From Spartobacteria bacterium (GTDB lineage: Bacteria; Verrucomicrobiota; Verrucomicrobiia; Chthoniobacterales; UBA10450): DNA of 64,000 nt. The translations under genes were made by a program, and so were the position numbers. Positions 33,399-43,209 of this stretch are shown piece after piece (position 1 is the first letter of the stretch; each line of letters begins with the position of its first letter). The stretch spans positions 62,001 through 126,000 of the forward strand of contig PLCN01000018.1 in the NCBI GenBank assembly GCA_003134785.1, read 5' to 3'. The notes beneath the pieces were generated by a model, which saw only the letters and a program-made list of their open reading frames with translations, was not told where the DNA came from and did no database searches.

Positions 33399-34133
33399 AT
33401 GCCGTTCAACATCGACCTGCATACGCACACGTTCTTTTCGGGCGATGGCGTGTCGAGCCCCGAGGAGAACATCGCCGCGGCGCGCGAGAAAGGGTTGCAT
33501 GGCATTGCCGTAACCGATCACAACACTTCCGACGCGGTCACTTATCTTCTCGAAAAGGGGTTGATGCGCGAGGACGGCCAGCCGGTCGATAATTTCCTGA
33601 TCATTCCGGGCGTGGAAGTCACCACGAACGAAGGTCACCTGCTCTGCGTGGGCGCGACGCTGCCTTATTTGAAGGGCAAGCCGGCCCGCGAAGTCTGCGA
33701 GATCATTCACGAACGCGGCGGCCTCGCGATTCCGCCGCACCCCTACGATCTTTTTCGCGCCGGCATTCGCTTCCCGGTCCTGGAGACTTTGCCGATCGAC
33801 GCGCTGGAAGTCTTCAATGCGGCCACCACGCTGCGCCGCTACAATCGATACGCGTTCAAATACGCGCAGTTGCGCGGCCTTCCGATGACCGCGGCGAGCG
33901 ATGCGCACCATTCCGAGGCGATCGGCACCGCCTACACCATTCTAAATACGGAGGATTTTTCGGTGCAGGGAATTCTCGCGCAGCTGATCAAGAGCAACGA
34001 GTTGAATCAGCACTATCTCACTCCCCGCGACAGCATGCGCAAAACCTGGAACAACTGGCTTCGATTGCGCCGCCGGAAAAAATTGCCGATGACGACGGCG
34101 AAATTCGAAAACGGCGGCGAGAAACCGGAGTAG
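33399..34133 (+). CDS. PHP-domain metal-dependent phosphoesterase
   Basis: 244 residues with DLHTHTFFSGDG (motif I), AVTDHNTSDAV (II), GVEVTTNEGHLLCVG (III), ERGGLAIPPHPYDLF and AASDAHHSEAIG (IV). This is the 5'-3' exonuclease/nucleoside phosphatase type of PHP protein (YciV/RnaseAM-like), but with no proof of substrate. Starts 179 bases after the ABC gene; ends back-to-back (1 base) with the convergent YyaL gene. Confidence 0.85.
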   Translation: MPFNIDLHTHTFFSGDGVSSPEENIAAAREKGLHGIAVTDHNTSDAVTYLLEKGLMREDGQPVDNFLIIPGVEVTTNEGHLLCVGATLPYLKGKPAREVCEIIHERGGLAIPPHPYDLFRAGIRFPVLETLPIDALEVFNAATTLRRYNRYAFKYAQLRGLPMTAASDAHHSEAIGTAYTILNTEDFSVQGILAQLIKSNELNQHYLTPRDSMRKTWNNWLRLRRRKKLPMTTAKFENGGEKPE

Positions 34134-36329
34134 CTACTTCGCGAGTAGCTTCCCCAAGGCGGCCGCCTCATTCAACGGCGCCTGACAGGCGAAGTTTTCG
34201 CAAACATACGCGGTGGGCTTGTTCTCCACCGGCTTCATACCGCGAAGTGTCTCGAGCTTCTCCTCCAGGAATCTCTGGCCGTCGCCCCCATCAGCCAGGA
34301 GAAGAATCTTGTTCGGCAAAAAGTGCCGATGAACCTCCGAGAGTAGCGCGCGCGTGTCTTTTGAATCACGCTTCCCCGCGATGACGATCTGGCGCGGTTT
34401 GCTCAAGCTGAAATCGAGCGCGACCAGCAGTTGGGGCATCGCGCTGGGAAAATGGCCGATTTGCGGACTGAAGGCGGCGATTGTTTTTTCTACTCGTTCG
34501 CGCCAGCGCTGCTCATTGCGAGATTGCGCGAGTCGCAAGAGATTGAGCGCGGCGACGGAACTCGCCGCCGGTTCCGCGCTGTCGTTATCTTCCTTCATGC
34601 GCAGAAGGATGCTCGCGTCCTCGCCAGTGCCACTGAAGTAACCGCCGCGCTCCTGATCGAAGAAGAGGCGGTCCTGCGTTTCCTGCAACTCGATCGCGAA
34701 TTGAAGCCAGCGCACGTCGAAAGAGGCTTCGTACAGGTCGAGCAAGCCTTGAATGACAAACGCATAGTCATCGGCGAAACCTTCCACTTCGCTCCGGCCT
34801 TCACGATAATTTCGCACGAGAATTTTCCGCGACTCGTCATAGAGCTGCGTGCGAACGAACGTCGCGGCTCGCGTCGCCGCGTCGAGGTAAGCCGGATCGT
34901 CCAGCACTTGGGCGCCGCGGGCATAAGCGGAAATCATCAAACCGTTCCAGGCCGTGATGATCTTGTCGTCGAGGTGCGGCCGGGGCCGTTTCGCGCGGAG
35001 CGCCAGAAGTGTGGCACGCGATTTGGCCAGGAGTTTCTGCACTCCCGTTTCCTCCTTTTTGAAATGCTTCGCGGTCTCCGCCACCGTCTGCAATTCGATC
35101 AAAATGTTTTTCCCGGCGAATTCGGCGTGAGGATCGGCCGCGGAAGGGACGTTGCCGTCCGGCTGGACACCATAATGAAAATTGAAAATCTCCGCGGACG
35201 ATCCGAGCGCTGCGTCGAGCTCCTTCTTGCTCCAGATGTAAAAAGCGCCTTCGCTCTTCTGGACCGGCGTTCGATGAGCGCCGGGAGATTCCCGTCCGGT
35301 CTCGGGGTCATTCGGTCGGCGGTCATAGACCGCCGCTACAGGGGGAATACTGTCCGCATCCTCGGCGGAGAAAAATCCGCCGTCTTTCGCGGTCATGTCG
35401 CGCCGGACGTAATCGAGAATATCCCGCGCGACTTCGTCGAAGCGCGGCTCGCGTGTGATTTGAAACGCCTCGAGATAAGCGACCGCCAGTTGCGCCTGGT
35501 CATAAAGCATTTTTTCGAAATGCGGCACGTGCCAGTAAGCGTCGACGGAGTAACGGTGGAAGCCGCCGCCAAGGTGATCGTGCATTCCGCCCGCGGCCAT
35601 TTTGCGAAGCGTGAAGAGGTGCATCTCGAGCGCGTGCTTGCCGCTCGCGGATTCAGGCGCTCGCGCGTGGACGCGGGCCAGAAAATTGAGCGTGACGGGA
35701 CGCGGGAATTTCGGCGCGCCACCGAAACCGCCTTCGTGCGCATCGTAGCTCCGCGCGATTTGTTGATAGGCCGCTTCCAAGGTCGCCGCGCCGAGCTCCG
35801 TCGCTTCTCCACCGCCGGCCGCAGCTTCCACCAGTGCGGTGATGATTTGCGTCCCCTGCTCCGCGATCTTTTTGTGATCCTGTTTCCACGCCGCCGCGAT
35901 TCGTTCGAGCACTTTGCTGAACCCCGGTTGGCCGTACCGATCCTCCGGCGGGAAATACGTTCCGCCGACGAACGGTTTTAACTCCGGCGTCAGCCACACG
36001 CTCATGGGCCAGCCGCCGCCGCCGGTCGTGGCCTGGACGAAAGTCATGTAGACGCGATCGACATCGGGCCGCTCTTCGCGATCGACTTTGATGTTCACGA
36101 AGTCGCGATTCATGATCGCGGCCACATCCGCGCTCTCGAAAGACTCGTGCGCCATGACGTGGCACCAGTGGCAGGTCGAATAACCGATGGAGAGGAAGAT
36201 CGGTTTGTTTTCGCGCCGTGCTTTGGCGAAAGCTTCCTCGCCCCATGGAAGCCAGTCGACTGGGTTATGCGCGTGCTGGAGGAGGTAAGGAGATTTCTCG
36301 CCACTCAGCCGATTCGTGTGTTCAGACAT
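34134..36329 (-). CDS. Thioredoxin-domain protein of the YyaL/DUF255 family, with a repeat-derived insert
   Basis: 731 residues. The N-terminal thioredoxin-like domain has [16 protein letters not shown] and [22 protein letters not shown]; the rest is an (alpha/alpha)6 barrel with [25 protein letters not shown] and EDADS. Family members are often annotated as spermatogenesis-associated protein 20-like; the role is uncertain. The ends match the family. At about residue 325-355 the sequence [11 protein letters not shown] is the in-frame translation of a family-A palindrome (35313-35341), where relatives continue EDADS directly to KFYVW-like sequence. Confidence 0.92.
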   Translation of the reverse strand: MSEHTNRLSGEKSPYLLQHAHNPVDWLPWGEEAFAKARRENKPIFLSIGYSTCHWCHVMAHESFESADVAAIMNRDFVNIKVDREERPDVDRVYMTFVQATTGGGGWPMSVWLTPELKPFVGGTYFPPEDRYGQPGFSKVLERIAAAWKQDHKKIAEQGTQIITALVEAAAGGGEATELGAATLEAAYQQIARSYDAHEGGFGGAPKFPRPVTLNFLARVHARAPESASGKHALEMHLFTLRKMAAGGMHDHLGGGFHRYSVDAYWHVPHFEKMLYDQAQLAVAYLEAFQITREPRFDEVARDILDYVRRDMTAKDGGFFSAEDADSIPPVAAVYDRRPNDPETGRESPGAHRTPVQKSEGAFYIWSKKELDAALGSSAEIFNFHYGVQPDGNVPSAADPHAEFAGKNILIELQTVAETAKHFKKEETGVQKLLAKSRATLLALRAKRPRPHLDDKIITAWNGLMISAYARGAQVLDDPAYLDAATRAATFVRTQLYDESRKILVRNYREGRSEVEGFADDYAFVIQGLLDLYEASFDVRWLQFAIELQETQDRLFFDQERGGYFSGTGEDASILLRMKEDNDSAEPAASSVAALNLLRLAQSRNEQRWRERVEKTIAAFSPQIGHFPSAMPQLLVALDFSLSKPRQIVIAGKRDSKDTRALLSEVHRHFLPNKILLLADGGDGQRFLEEKLETLRGMKPVENKPTAYVCENFACQAPLNEAAALGKLLAK
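35313..35341. repeat. Family-A palindrome inside the YyaL gene
   Basis: CGGTCGGCGGTCATAGACCG followed by CCGCTACAG, a near-exact copy of the right half of 10963-11033. It is read in frame without a stop, as VAAVYDRR on the coding strand. Confidence 0.9.
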
Positions 36330-36456
36330 TGGGTCAAAGTATCGGGTTGCTCGTCAAAGCCAAGAAGGGCGCTTTCCAAACCGTCCGGCGAAGACGGCGG
36401 ACGCGACGAGACCGCCGCTCCTTGTCAAGAAACGCCCTCATCCCTAATACAAGTCC

Positions 36457-37200
36457 GTGAACGTGGATAATGCGCATCTGATTCTGCTCCTCGCCGGGAT
36501 CACGATTGTTGCTTTCCTTTATTCGTCTGTTGGTCACGCGGGCGCTTCCGGTTACATCGCGGTGATGACGCTCTGCGGTCTCTCCGCGACTTTCATCCGG
36601 CCCACAGCGCTGGTTCTCAACATCCTGGTCGCGTGCATTGGCGCGTTCCAATTCTGGCGGGCCGGATATTTTTCGTGGCGGCTCTTCTGGCCTTTTGCGC
36701 TGCTTTCTGTGCCCGCGGCGTACCTCGGAGGTTATCTTCCTTTGCCGGCTGCCCTTCTCAAAATGCTGATCGGCGCTGTGCTTCTGTTTTCCGCCGTACG
36801 GTTATTTTTTCGCCAGGGCGATCCGCCAAACATCGAGCCCCCGTCGGTGCCCGCTTCGATCGGTGTGGGAGCCGGCATCGGATTTCTCTCCGGTTTGACG
36901 GGAACCGGAGGCGGCATTTTCCTGACACCACTGCTCCTGTTTTGCCGTTGGGCATCGATCCGACAGGCCGCTGCGATCTCGGCCTTGTTCATCCTGGTCA
37001 ATTCGATCGCAGGTTTGGTGGGTTATATTTCCAGCGGCCGTCCGGTTCCAAATTTCGCCTGGATCCTCGCGGTCGCTGCGGTGATCGCGGGAACGCTTGG
37101 GTCCTATCTCGGCAGCCGGCGCTTTCCGGTGCGGACGATTTCGGTGATACTCGCGACGGTCCTGATCCTTGCCGGCTGCAAATTAATTTTTACCCGCTGA
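36457..37200 (+). CDS. TauE/SafE-family membrane transporter
   Basis: 247 residues. GTG 36457 is the start. Seven to eight hydrophobic helices; the family repeats are SSVGHAGASGYIAVMTL near the N-terminus and LTGTGGGIFLTPLLL in the second half. TauE/SafE proteins export sulfite, sulfoacetate or other organic anions. The substrate here is unknown. Upstream there is a 127-base gap to the divergent YyaL gene. Confidence 0.85.
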   Translation: MNVDNAHLILLLAGITIVAFLYSSVGHAGASGYIAVMTLCGLSATFIRPTALVLNILVACIGAFQFWRAGYFSWRLFWPFALLSVPAAYLGGYLPLPAALLKMLIGAVLLFSAVRLFFRQGDPPNIEPPSVPASIGVGAGIGFLSGLTGTGGGIFLTPLLLFCRWASIRQAAAISALFILVNSIAGLVGYISSGRPVPNFAWILAVAAVIAGTLGSYLGSRRFPVRTISVILATVLILAGCKLIFTR

Positions 37201-37218
37201 GTTCCGCGCAGCGCGCTC

Positions 37219-37325
37219 CTGTAGCCGCCGCCCTGTGGGCGGCGTGAGAGTTGATGCGGCTAACAGGACTCGCTACCAATGAATCGGACGCCGATCTCAC
37301 GCTTCGCACAGCGAAGCGGCTACAG
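37219..37325. repeat. Palindromic repeat, family B
   Basis: CTGTAGCCGCCGCCCTGTGG at the left, CGCTTCGCACAGCGAAGCGG with CTACAG at the right. The final CTACAG includes the stop codon (read as CTGTAG on the minus strand) of the DUF309 gene. Confidence 0.8.
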
Positions 37326-37793
37326 CGAAACGCACGGCGCGGTTTCGGGCGTCCATGGATTGATCCTGTGACCGGATTCCACAATCGCGCGTTCATAACG
37401 CCCAAGTATTTCCCGGAACTTCATCAGATCGAACGCGTGCCGCTGCGCGCCCATCGGCGCCAGATTTTTTTCCGCCAGCCGAAACAACCGGACCGCCGGA
37501 GCCAGGCGCCGCCCATGTTTCGGATGCGTCGGATGTTCGAATTGTTTTTGCAAATGAACGAAAGCGCCGGCGGCCTGGATCAGCCCTTTGAAATATTGCG
37601 CATCTTCGGCTGTCGTCGTCCGTTGGAGCCAGACCTGCTCGAGAACATCGTGCGCCTCATAATAACGCTGCTCGTTCCAGCAACGAAAAAACGCGCGATA
37701 ATACGGATGATCGGCGATCGCTCCGCTGCCGGCTTTCGCCTCGCCGCCTTCCAGCGCTTGCACGAATTGGGAAATTCTCTCGCCTTTGCTCAT
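37320..37793 (-). CDS. DUF309 family protein
   Basis: 157 residues. The family signature is FFRCWNEQRYYEAHDVLEQVWL, with KGLIQAAGAFVHLQK, the conserved helix pair of DUF309, a probable alpha-helical binding protein of unknown function. ATG 37793 gives MSKGERISQF; the frame is open 25 codons upstream without protein-like sequence. The stop codon TAG is in the palindromic repeat at 37219-37325. Confidence 0.88.
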   Translation of the reverse strand: MSKGERISQFVQALEGGEAKAGSGAIADHPYYRAFFRCWNEQRYYEAHDVLEQVWLQRTTTAEDAQYFKGLIQAAGAFVHLQKQFEHPTHPKHGRRLAPAVRLFRLAEKNLAPMGAQRHAFDLMKFREILGRYERAIVESGHRINPWTPETAPCVSL

Positions 37794-37860
37794 GGAGGCC
37801 GTAACTTGGTGGCGCCTGCGATAATGGGCAAACGAGCACGCTGCAGTCTTCGGGAGGACA

Positions 37861-37914
37861 CGTGGCACAGGCTTCCAGCCTGTGGATCCTCACAGCCAAG
37901 ATGGCTGTGCCACG
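37861..37914. repeat. Hairpin between divergent genes
   Basis: CGTGGCACAGGCTTCCAGCC at the left and GGCTGTGCCACG at the right, with the inner CCTGTGGATCCTCACAG, form a hairpin between the divergent DUF309 and CNNM/CorC genes. The last ten bases before the next ATG follow directly. Confidence 0.7.
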
Positions 37915-37922
37915 ACTGAAAA

Positions 37923-39215
37923 ATGACGCTGGCGGCTCTCACCTTTCTCCTTTTTTCCATCGCGATCCTGATCTTCTGGTCCGGCCTTTTCTCCGGACTC
38001 GAGACCGCGCTCTTCTCCCTCAAGCCCCATCAACTCCGGCGGCTCGAGGAAAAACATCCGTCGCTCAAACAATTCATCCAGGTCTTTCGCGAGAATCCGA
38101 GGCGCGTCCTCAATGTCCTCCTGCTGGGCGACGCGCTGGTCAATATTCCGGTCGTCGTCCTCTGTCTCCTCCTCATCTGGGAAGGCCAGCTCGCCGCGCG
38201 CGTTCCGCAATGGGTCGCGGCCACCGTCATCTTCGCCATCGTCGTTTTGCTGTGTGACCTGATCCCGAAACTGCTCGCGCTCTCTGCTCCCTATCGGCTT
38301 TCCGCACTCGGTGTTTTCACTCTCAAAGCCTTAATGCCTCTGCTCGACCGGGTCGGGCGTCTCCTCGAACACATCAGCACGGCGGTGGTCGAGCGCCTTA
38401 CGCCGCGTCACCTGCAAAAACGGACGCGTTTGAGCGATGAAGAACTCGAGACGCTGGTCGAGATGGGGGAAGAGCAAGGCACGCTGCACGAGGCCGAAGG
38501 CGAGATGATCCAGGAGATCATCAAGCTCGGAGACAAAACGGCGAAAGATTGTATGACGCCTCGGGTGGATACTTTCGCGCTGCCGGACGACCTAACGAAT
38601 GAAGAAGCCATCGTGCAATTGAAGCAGCGGCGCCATCGTCGCGTCCCCGTTTACGCCGACACGCCCGACCAGATCGTCGGTGTGATTGATGTGAAACGCT
38701 TCCTCCTGGATCCGAGCGAGCATTACACGGAAATGCTGGTCGCCCCCTCTTACGTGCCAGAGACGATGAAGGCGATGGATCTGCTCCGAAGTTTCCTCAC
38801 CCACTCGCAGGGTCTTGCCATCGTGGTGGATGAGTTCGGCGGCACGGAAGGGATCATCACCCTCTCCGATATCATCGAGGAAATCATCAGCGACGCCGCA
38901 CCGTTGGGCGACGCCAGTCTTTACATCGAGCCGCTCGAGGATGGGCGCTTCCTCGTGAGCGGGAATGCCCGGCTCGACGACGTGAGCGAGCATCTCGGAT
39001 TCGAACTGGAGGCGGACGGAATCGACACCATCGGCGGTTACATTTTCAATCGGCTCGGCTATCTTCCGCCCTCGGGGACGCGGTTTGAAATGCCGCGTCT
39101 GGCCGTAACGGTTCGTCGCGTCGGACGCAAGCGCATCGAAGAAATCCTGCTCGAGAAAACTGCCTGCTTTGCGGACTGCGATGAAAACGCCGGCAACGGC
39201 GCCAACGAATCATGA
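37923..39215 (+). CDS. CNNM/CorC family protein (DUF21-CBS-CorC)
   Basis: 430 residues. A DUF21 membrane domain (helices at about 5-30, 60-85, 95-115 and 120-140) starts with LFSGLETALFSLKPH. A CBS pair follows (MTPRVDTFALPDD to ADTPDQIVGVIDVK and VDEFGGTEGIITLSD) and the CorC_HlyC domain with RLDDVSEHLGFEL and FNRLGYLPPSGTRFE. The family is implicated in magnesium/cobalt efflux or haemolysin-type functions. Overlaps the next gene by 4 bases. Confidence 0.9.
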   Translation: MTLAALTFLLFSIAILIFWSGLFSGLETALFSLKPHQLRRLEEKHPSLKQFIQVFRENPRRVLNVLLLGDALVNIPVVVLCLLLIWEGQLAARVPQWVAATVIFAIVVLLCDLIPKLLALSAPYRLSALGVFTLKALMPLLDRVGRLLEHISTAVVERLTPRHLQKRTRLSDEELETLVEMGEEQGTLHEAEGEMIQEIIKLGDKTAKDCMTPRVDTFALPDDLTNEEAIVQLKQRRHRRVPVYADTPDQIVGVIDVKRFLLDPSEHYTEMLVAPSYVPETMKAMDLLRSFLTHSQGLAIVVDEFGGTEGIITLSDIIEEIISDAAPLGDASLYIEPLEDGRFLVSGNARLDDVSEHLGFELEADGIDTIGGYIFNRLGYLPPSGTRFEMPRLAVTVRRVGRKRIEEILLEKTACFADCDENAGNGANES

Positions 39216-40159
39216 CCTACGCCTTTCTCATTCTTTGCTGTTGGACGGTGTCGTTCTTCTTCGCCGGGATCGAAGCCGGCTTGCTCTCGGTCGATCCCGT
39301 GCGGCTCCGTCACCACGTCAAACAACGGAAGGTGTCGGCCCTCCGTCTGGAGCGGCTAACGAAGCGGCCGGAGCGCCTGCTCATCACCGTCCTGCTGGTT
39401 ACGAACATGGCCGACATCTGCGGATTACTTCTGCTCACAAAGTTGCTCGTTTCGTTTTTCGGTTACGCCGGATTTTTCTGGACCATCGTCATCGCGCTTC
39501 CGATCTATCTTTTCGTGCTCTCGGTCTTGCCGAAATCTCTCTTTCGCCGATTTCCGTTCCGCGCCTTGGCGGCGCTGGCCGGCGTTCTCGACATCATCTC
39601 CATCGTTCTCTGGCCGATCCTGGAACTTGGCGAACGTGCCGGCCGTCTTCTCATTCCGCGCCGAGCCAGCAAGAGCGCTCGTCTTTTCATCGCGCGCGAA
39701 GATCTGAAACAAATTGCCGTGCAAGGCGAACGCGAAGGCTCCCTCACCTCGACTGAACGCGCGATGATCCATAACGTCGTCGACTTCCGAAACGTCAAAG
39801 CCTCCGACGTGATGGTGCCCATCGAGAAAGCCGTGACCGTGCGACCCGACACTTCCGTCGATGAAACGCTAAAGCTGAGCGCGGTGACCGGCGTCGATCG
39901 GTTACCGGTCATTTCGCAAGGCCAGGCCGTCGGGATCGTGAATATTTTCGATATTCTCTTCGACGAAACGCGGCGCGAATCTCTGGCCAGCTACACTCGA
40001 CGGATCGTCACCGCGAACGACGACGAGCCCGCTTATCGCATCATCCAGCGCTTGCGCGCGGCGCGTCTTGGATTGGCCGCTGTTGTCGATTCGCAAAGAA
40101 GGCTGATCGGCATCGTCACCGGCGAAGACACGATCCAGCGTCTGGTGCAAAGTGTTTGA
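39212..40159 (+). CDS. DUF21-CBS protein, shortened paralogue of the previous gene
   Basis: 315 residues. It has the DUF21 domain (FFAGIEAGLLSVDPVRLRHH) and a CBS pair (SDVMVPIEKAVTVRPD, VTGVDRLPVISQGQAVGIVN, GIVTGEDTIQRL) but stops before the CorC_HlyC domain of its neighbour. Overlap of ATGA with the upstream gene argues for joint translation. The pair may form a mixed complex. Confidence 0.88.
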   Translation: MTYAFLILCCWTVSFFFAGIEAGLLSVDPVRLRHHVKQRKVSALRLERLTKRPERLLITVLLVTNMADICGLLLLTKLLVSFFGYAGFFWTIVIALPIYLFVLSVLPKSLFRRFPFRALAALAGVLDIISIVLWPILELGERAGRLLIPRRASKSARLFIAREDLKQIAVQGEREGSLTSTERAMIHNVVDFRNVKASDVMVPIEKAVTVRPDTSVDETLKLSAVTGVDRLPVISQGQAVGIVNIFDILFDETRRESLASYTRRIVTANDDEPAYRIIQRLRAARLGLAAVVDSQRRLIGIVTGEDTIQRLVQSV

Positions 40160-40190
40160 CGGTCGAGGCAACGCCTCCGAGCAGACGCGT

Positions 40191-43043
40191 TTATTGGGGA
40201 CCAAGATCGTAAACTTCCACCAACGCGACGCCCACCGAATTCTTCTGGCCGCGAACGATCGCAGTGTAGTTGCCGGGCTGCAGAACCTTGTAGAGCGCTG
40301 ATTCACGGTCGTCCGAGGGAGCGAGATGCGAGGCTCTGATGTTGTCGGCTCCGAAAGCGCTAACCCAGTTGTCATTGAAGTCGACGAGACTGCCGTTGGC
40401 ATCGCGCAGTTCGAGGAAAGGATCGGTCATCGCATCCGCTATTCCGGCGGCGGCAAGCGATGGCCCGAGCGCGCGCACCACGACAGTCGTTCCTCCGCCG
40501 TTATCTGCGACAATGAAGCCTCCGATCATCACATTGTCGCCCGTGCTTACGAATCCGCGCGTGCTAACGTTGGCGAGGTGCGACTTACTGCCCTGCGCGA
40601 GATCGTACGCGTCCACCAAGCCGACACCGGTCGCGTCGCCCTTACCCCGCAGAATAACCGTGTAGTTCCCTGGCGAAAGAGTCGCGACAATGGCCGATTC
40701 TAAATCGTTCGTCGGCGCCACCCCGCTGTTCTGGATTTCCGACTGTTGACTGCTTTTCCAATTGTCGTTGCTGGCGAGGAGTTGGCCAGACGCGTCGTGT
40801 AACTCCAGGATTGGATCGCCCAACGTCCCGGGCACATTCGAACTGAGTGATGGGCCAATGCCGCGAACGATCACTTTTTTTGGCTCGCTGCCGCTCACGA
40901 TCAATCCGGCGATGAGTGCATGGTCGCCGGTCTCGACGCGCAACCGGGTTGCGACATTCAGCAGGTGGAGCGAATGCGTGGGCGGAAAAACCGTGGTGGG
41001 GTTGGTCGGCGGCGGACTGGGCGCAGCAGGCGAAACGTTTCCCCCTGCCGAAAACTCGGAGGTGTTGCCATTCGGATCAATCGCGATCGCGCTTGCGGCT
41101 GCGACATTGGGCGGGAGTGGAAATGTCACGTTGAAATTCACATCTCCGGAATTGGCCGTCGTTACTTTGGCTTGCCCGAGAAAAATCTGCCCTTCGCCGA
41201 ATCCGGAACTGTCCGCGCTTTCGTTGGCAAAGAATTCGAGGACAAAATTCGTCGAGGGCGTGCTGCTCAGGCCGCCGTAGATCGTGAGATTGCCATTGAA
41301 CCCAAACGCAGCCGTGATGACGGGAAAATTCTGCAAGCCGTTCGCACCAGAATCGGAGTCGCCCGGATCGTTGGCCGTCACGCCATCGTCGCCAAGGTCG
41401 ATTCCCAGCAGCCCGTTATCGTGAATGGAATTGGCGGAAATCCGCTGGGGTACGGTTGGGGTTTTCGAAATCTTGATGTCGATTCCGTTGCCCGAATTGA
41501 ATGCAATTGTATTTCCCGGGTCCGCGTCCGCGCCGGAGACCGATCCAATGACACAACCGCCGGCATCCACCATGGCAATTCCGTTGCCCTTGTTGCCGAG
41601 CGGCTTGGAGCCATCGATCTGCGTCCCAATGAGATTGCCTTGAATCCTCAGCGTGGAATCGCCGGACGCGACGGAAATTCCGTTGCCGCCGTTTCCCGAA
41701 ATCACGTTGCGCGCGCCCGGAGTGATGCCGCCAATTCGATTGCGATATGCTGGAATAGAAATGCCGTCGCCGCCGTTCGATAATGCGGCTGTGGCGGTCA
41801 CGTCCGTGCCGATCAGGTTGCCCTGAACGAGATTGTCAAGGGGCGGAACCTGAGTACCAAAAGTGCCTAACGACGTATAGAAAAATAGCCCGACGCCGGT
41901 GTTGCCCGAAATCAAATTACCCGCGCCCGCAGCATCGCCGCCGATCACGTTAGTAAATCCGCTAATCCCCATGCCGCTGCCATTGGAAAGAGCGATTTCT
42001 CCAGTCGTATCCGTGCCGATAAAATTACCCTGGATTAGCCCATTGCTCGACGCGACCTGCACACCTGGGCCAGCGTTGCCCGACACAAGATTGCGGGCGC
42101 CTGTCGCATTACCGCCAATCGTTCCGCCCAAGGATGCCATGAATATTCCCGTGCCATTGTTCGCCAGCGCCACCGAACCGGAAATGTCAGTTCCGACAAA
42201 GTTTCCCAGGATCAAGGTACTGGAGCCGGTGAGCGAAATTCCGCCACCCGCGTTCCCCGAAACCAGGTTGCCGGCGCCGACTTCGGATCCTCCGATTTTC
42301 GCGCCATTGGAAATAACGTAGATGCCGCTGAGGCCGGCGGCACCGTTGGCTGTCGCGGTGCAGTTCGGCAACGCCACTGTTCCCGTAAGATCAGTTCCGA
42401 CGTAGTTGCCTTGGATCGTGTTGCCGTGCGTCTGAATAGACCGAGCATCCGGTTCCAGAAAATAGATGCCGCGAGAGCGATTGCCGGAAATGATGTTTCG
42501 GTCTTCCTCGGCCGTGCCACCAATCAGATTATTGGAAGTGCTCGACGAAAAAATACCATCATCATTCGGGGCGGGCTGTTGTCCCGTCTTGTCAGTTCCC
42601 AGATAGCATCCTTGGACAATATTGTTTCCGTTCTGGCTGATGTTGATCGCGGCTTGGAAGCCATTCATCACCAAACCGCGAATCGTTGTTGCTCCGCCGG
42701 TGATAGTCAAACCATCCATCGTGACACCTGCCTGTGCGGTCAGCTCGATAAGTGGTGCACCATTCCAACCTGGCTGCGTCCAGCCATCAATGATCACCGG
42801 GTCAGTAATCGGGGGCAGCGCCGACAAAAGAACGATCATCCGAACATCGGTGCCCGGGATCGCAAAATAAATTTGATCAGGCCCCTTGTCATTCGGATGC
42901 GCATTTGCCCCTACGATGGCCTGACGCAGTGAGTCGACGCCATCGTCGTTTGTGTTGCGCACAACGAAGAGTGCTGTGGCCCCATCAACCACCGAAAGTC
43001 CCAGAGCGATGAAAGAAACAAGCGAGGTGAGGAGGGACTTCAT
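40191..43043 (-). CDS. Secreted parallel beta-helix protein with two ALGPSL units (intact)
   Basis: 950 residues. Signal peptide (about 1-24), a CSLREA-like head (VVRNTNDDGVDSLRQAIVGANA), LPPITDPVIIDGWTQPG, then a long right-handed beta-helix with repeated turns such as GNLISGNTGVGLF, GARNLVSGNAGPG and QGNLIGTQIDG, roughly residues 110-560. A spacer follows and two ALGPSL units begin at about residues 690 and 830 (LANVSTRGFVSTGDNVMIGG, VRALGPSLAAAG), ending VALVEVYDLG. Similar to NosD-type beta-helix proteins, probably surface-exposed carbohydrate binding or cleaving. It is the only fully intact ALGPSL gene in the window. A 31-base gap separates it from the converging gene. Confidence 0.9.
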   Translation of the reverse strand: MKSLLTSLVSFIALGLSVVDGATALFVVRNTNDDGVDSLRQAIVGANAHPNDKGPDQIYFAIPGTDVRMIVLLSALPPITDPVIIDGWTQPGWNGAPLIELTAQAGVTMDGLTITGGATTIRGLVMNGFQAAINISQNGNNIVQGCYLGTDKTGQQPAPNDDGIFSSSTSNNLIGGTAEEDRNIISGNRSRGIYFLEPDARSIQTHGNTIQGNYVGTDLTGTVALPNCTATANGAAGLSGIYVISNGAKIGGSEVGAGNLVSGNAGGGISLTGSSTLILGNFVGTDISGSVALANNGTGIFMASLGGTIGGNATGARNLVSGNAGPGVQVASSNGLIQGNFIGTDTTGEIALSNGSGMGISGFTNVIGGDAAGAGNLISGNTGVGLFFYTSLGTFGTQVPPLDNLVQGNLIGTDVTATAALSNGGDGISIPAYRNRIGGITPGARNVISGNGGNGISVASGDSTLRIQGNLIGTQIDGSKPLGNKGNGIAMVDAGGCVIGSVSGADADPGNTIAFNSGNGIDIKISKTPTVPQRISANSIHDNGLLGIDLGDDGVTANDPGDSDSGANGLQNFPVITAAFGFNGNLTIYGGLSSTPSTNFVLEFFANESADSSGFGEGQIFLGQAKVTTANSGDVNFNVTFPLPPNVAAASAIAIDPNGNTSEFSAGGNVSPAAPSPPPTNPTTVFPPTHSLHLLNVATRLRVETGDHALIAGLIVSGSEPKKVIVRGIGPSLSSNVPGTLGDPILELHDASGQLLASNDNWKSSQQSEIQNSGVAPTNDLESAIVATLSPGNYTVILRGKGDATGVGLVDAYDLAQGSKSHLANVSTRGFVSTGDNVMIGGFIVADNGGGTTVVVRALGPSLAAAGIADAMTDPFLELRDANGSLVDFNDNWVSAFGADNIRASHLAPSDDRESALYKVLQPGNYTAIVRGQKNSVGVALVEVYDLGPQ

Positions 43044-43139
43044 CGGTTCACCGTAACCGGCTATTCTTTCGTGACAAACGCAACAATTGCATTGTCACCG
43101 GGGAAGATATGATCAAGCGCCTGGTGCAGATTGGCGGTT

Positions 43140-43206
43140 TTTAAAGGCGGGCGGCAGCAGCCGCGCTGTGGACGCCGATCGTCTTGCTTAATAACGAAGC
43201 GGCTAC
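43140..43206. repeat. Degenerate family-B palindrome
   Basis: AGGCGGGCGGCAGCAGCCGC and a right end GAAGCGGCTACAG flank poorly matched sequence. It sits just after the stop of the gene that ends at 43210. Confidence 0.5.
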
Positions 43207-43209
43207 AGA

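Noticed and set aside
34431-35981. A 516-residue plus-strand frame opposite the YyaL gene
   Set aside because: It is the antisense of a well-supported gene, and its sequence has no family motifs and an Arg-rich composition typical of an antisense reading of GC-rich DNA.
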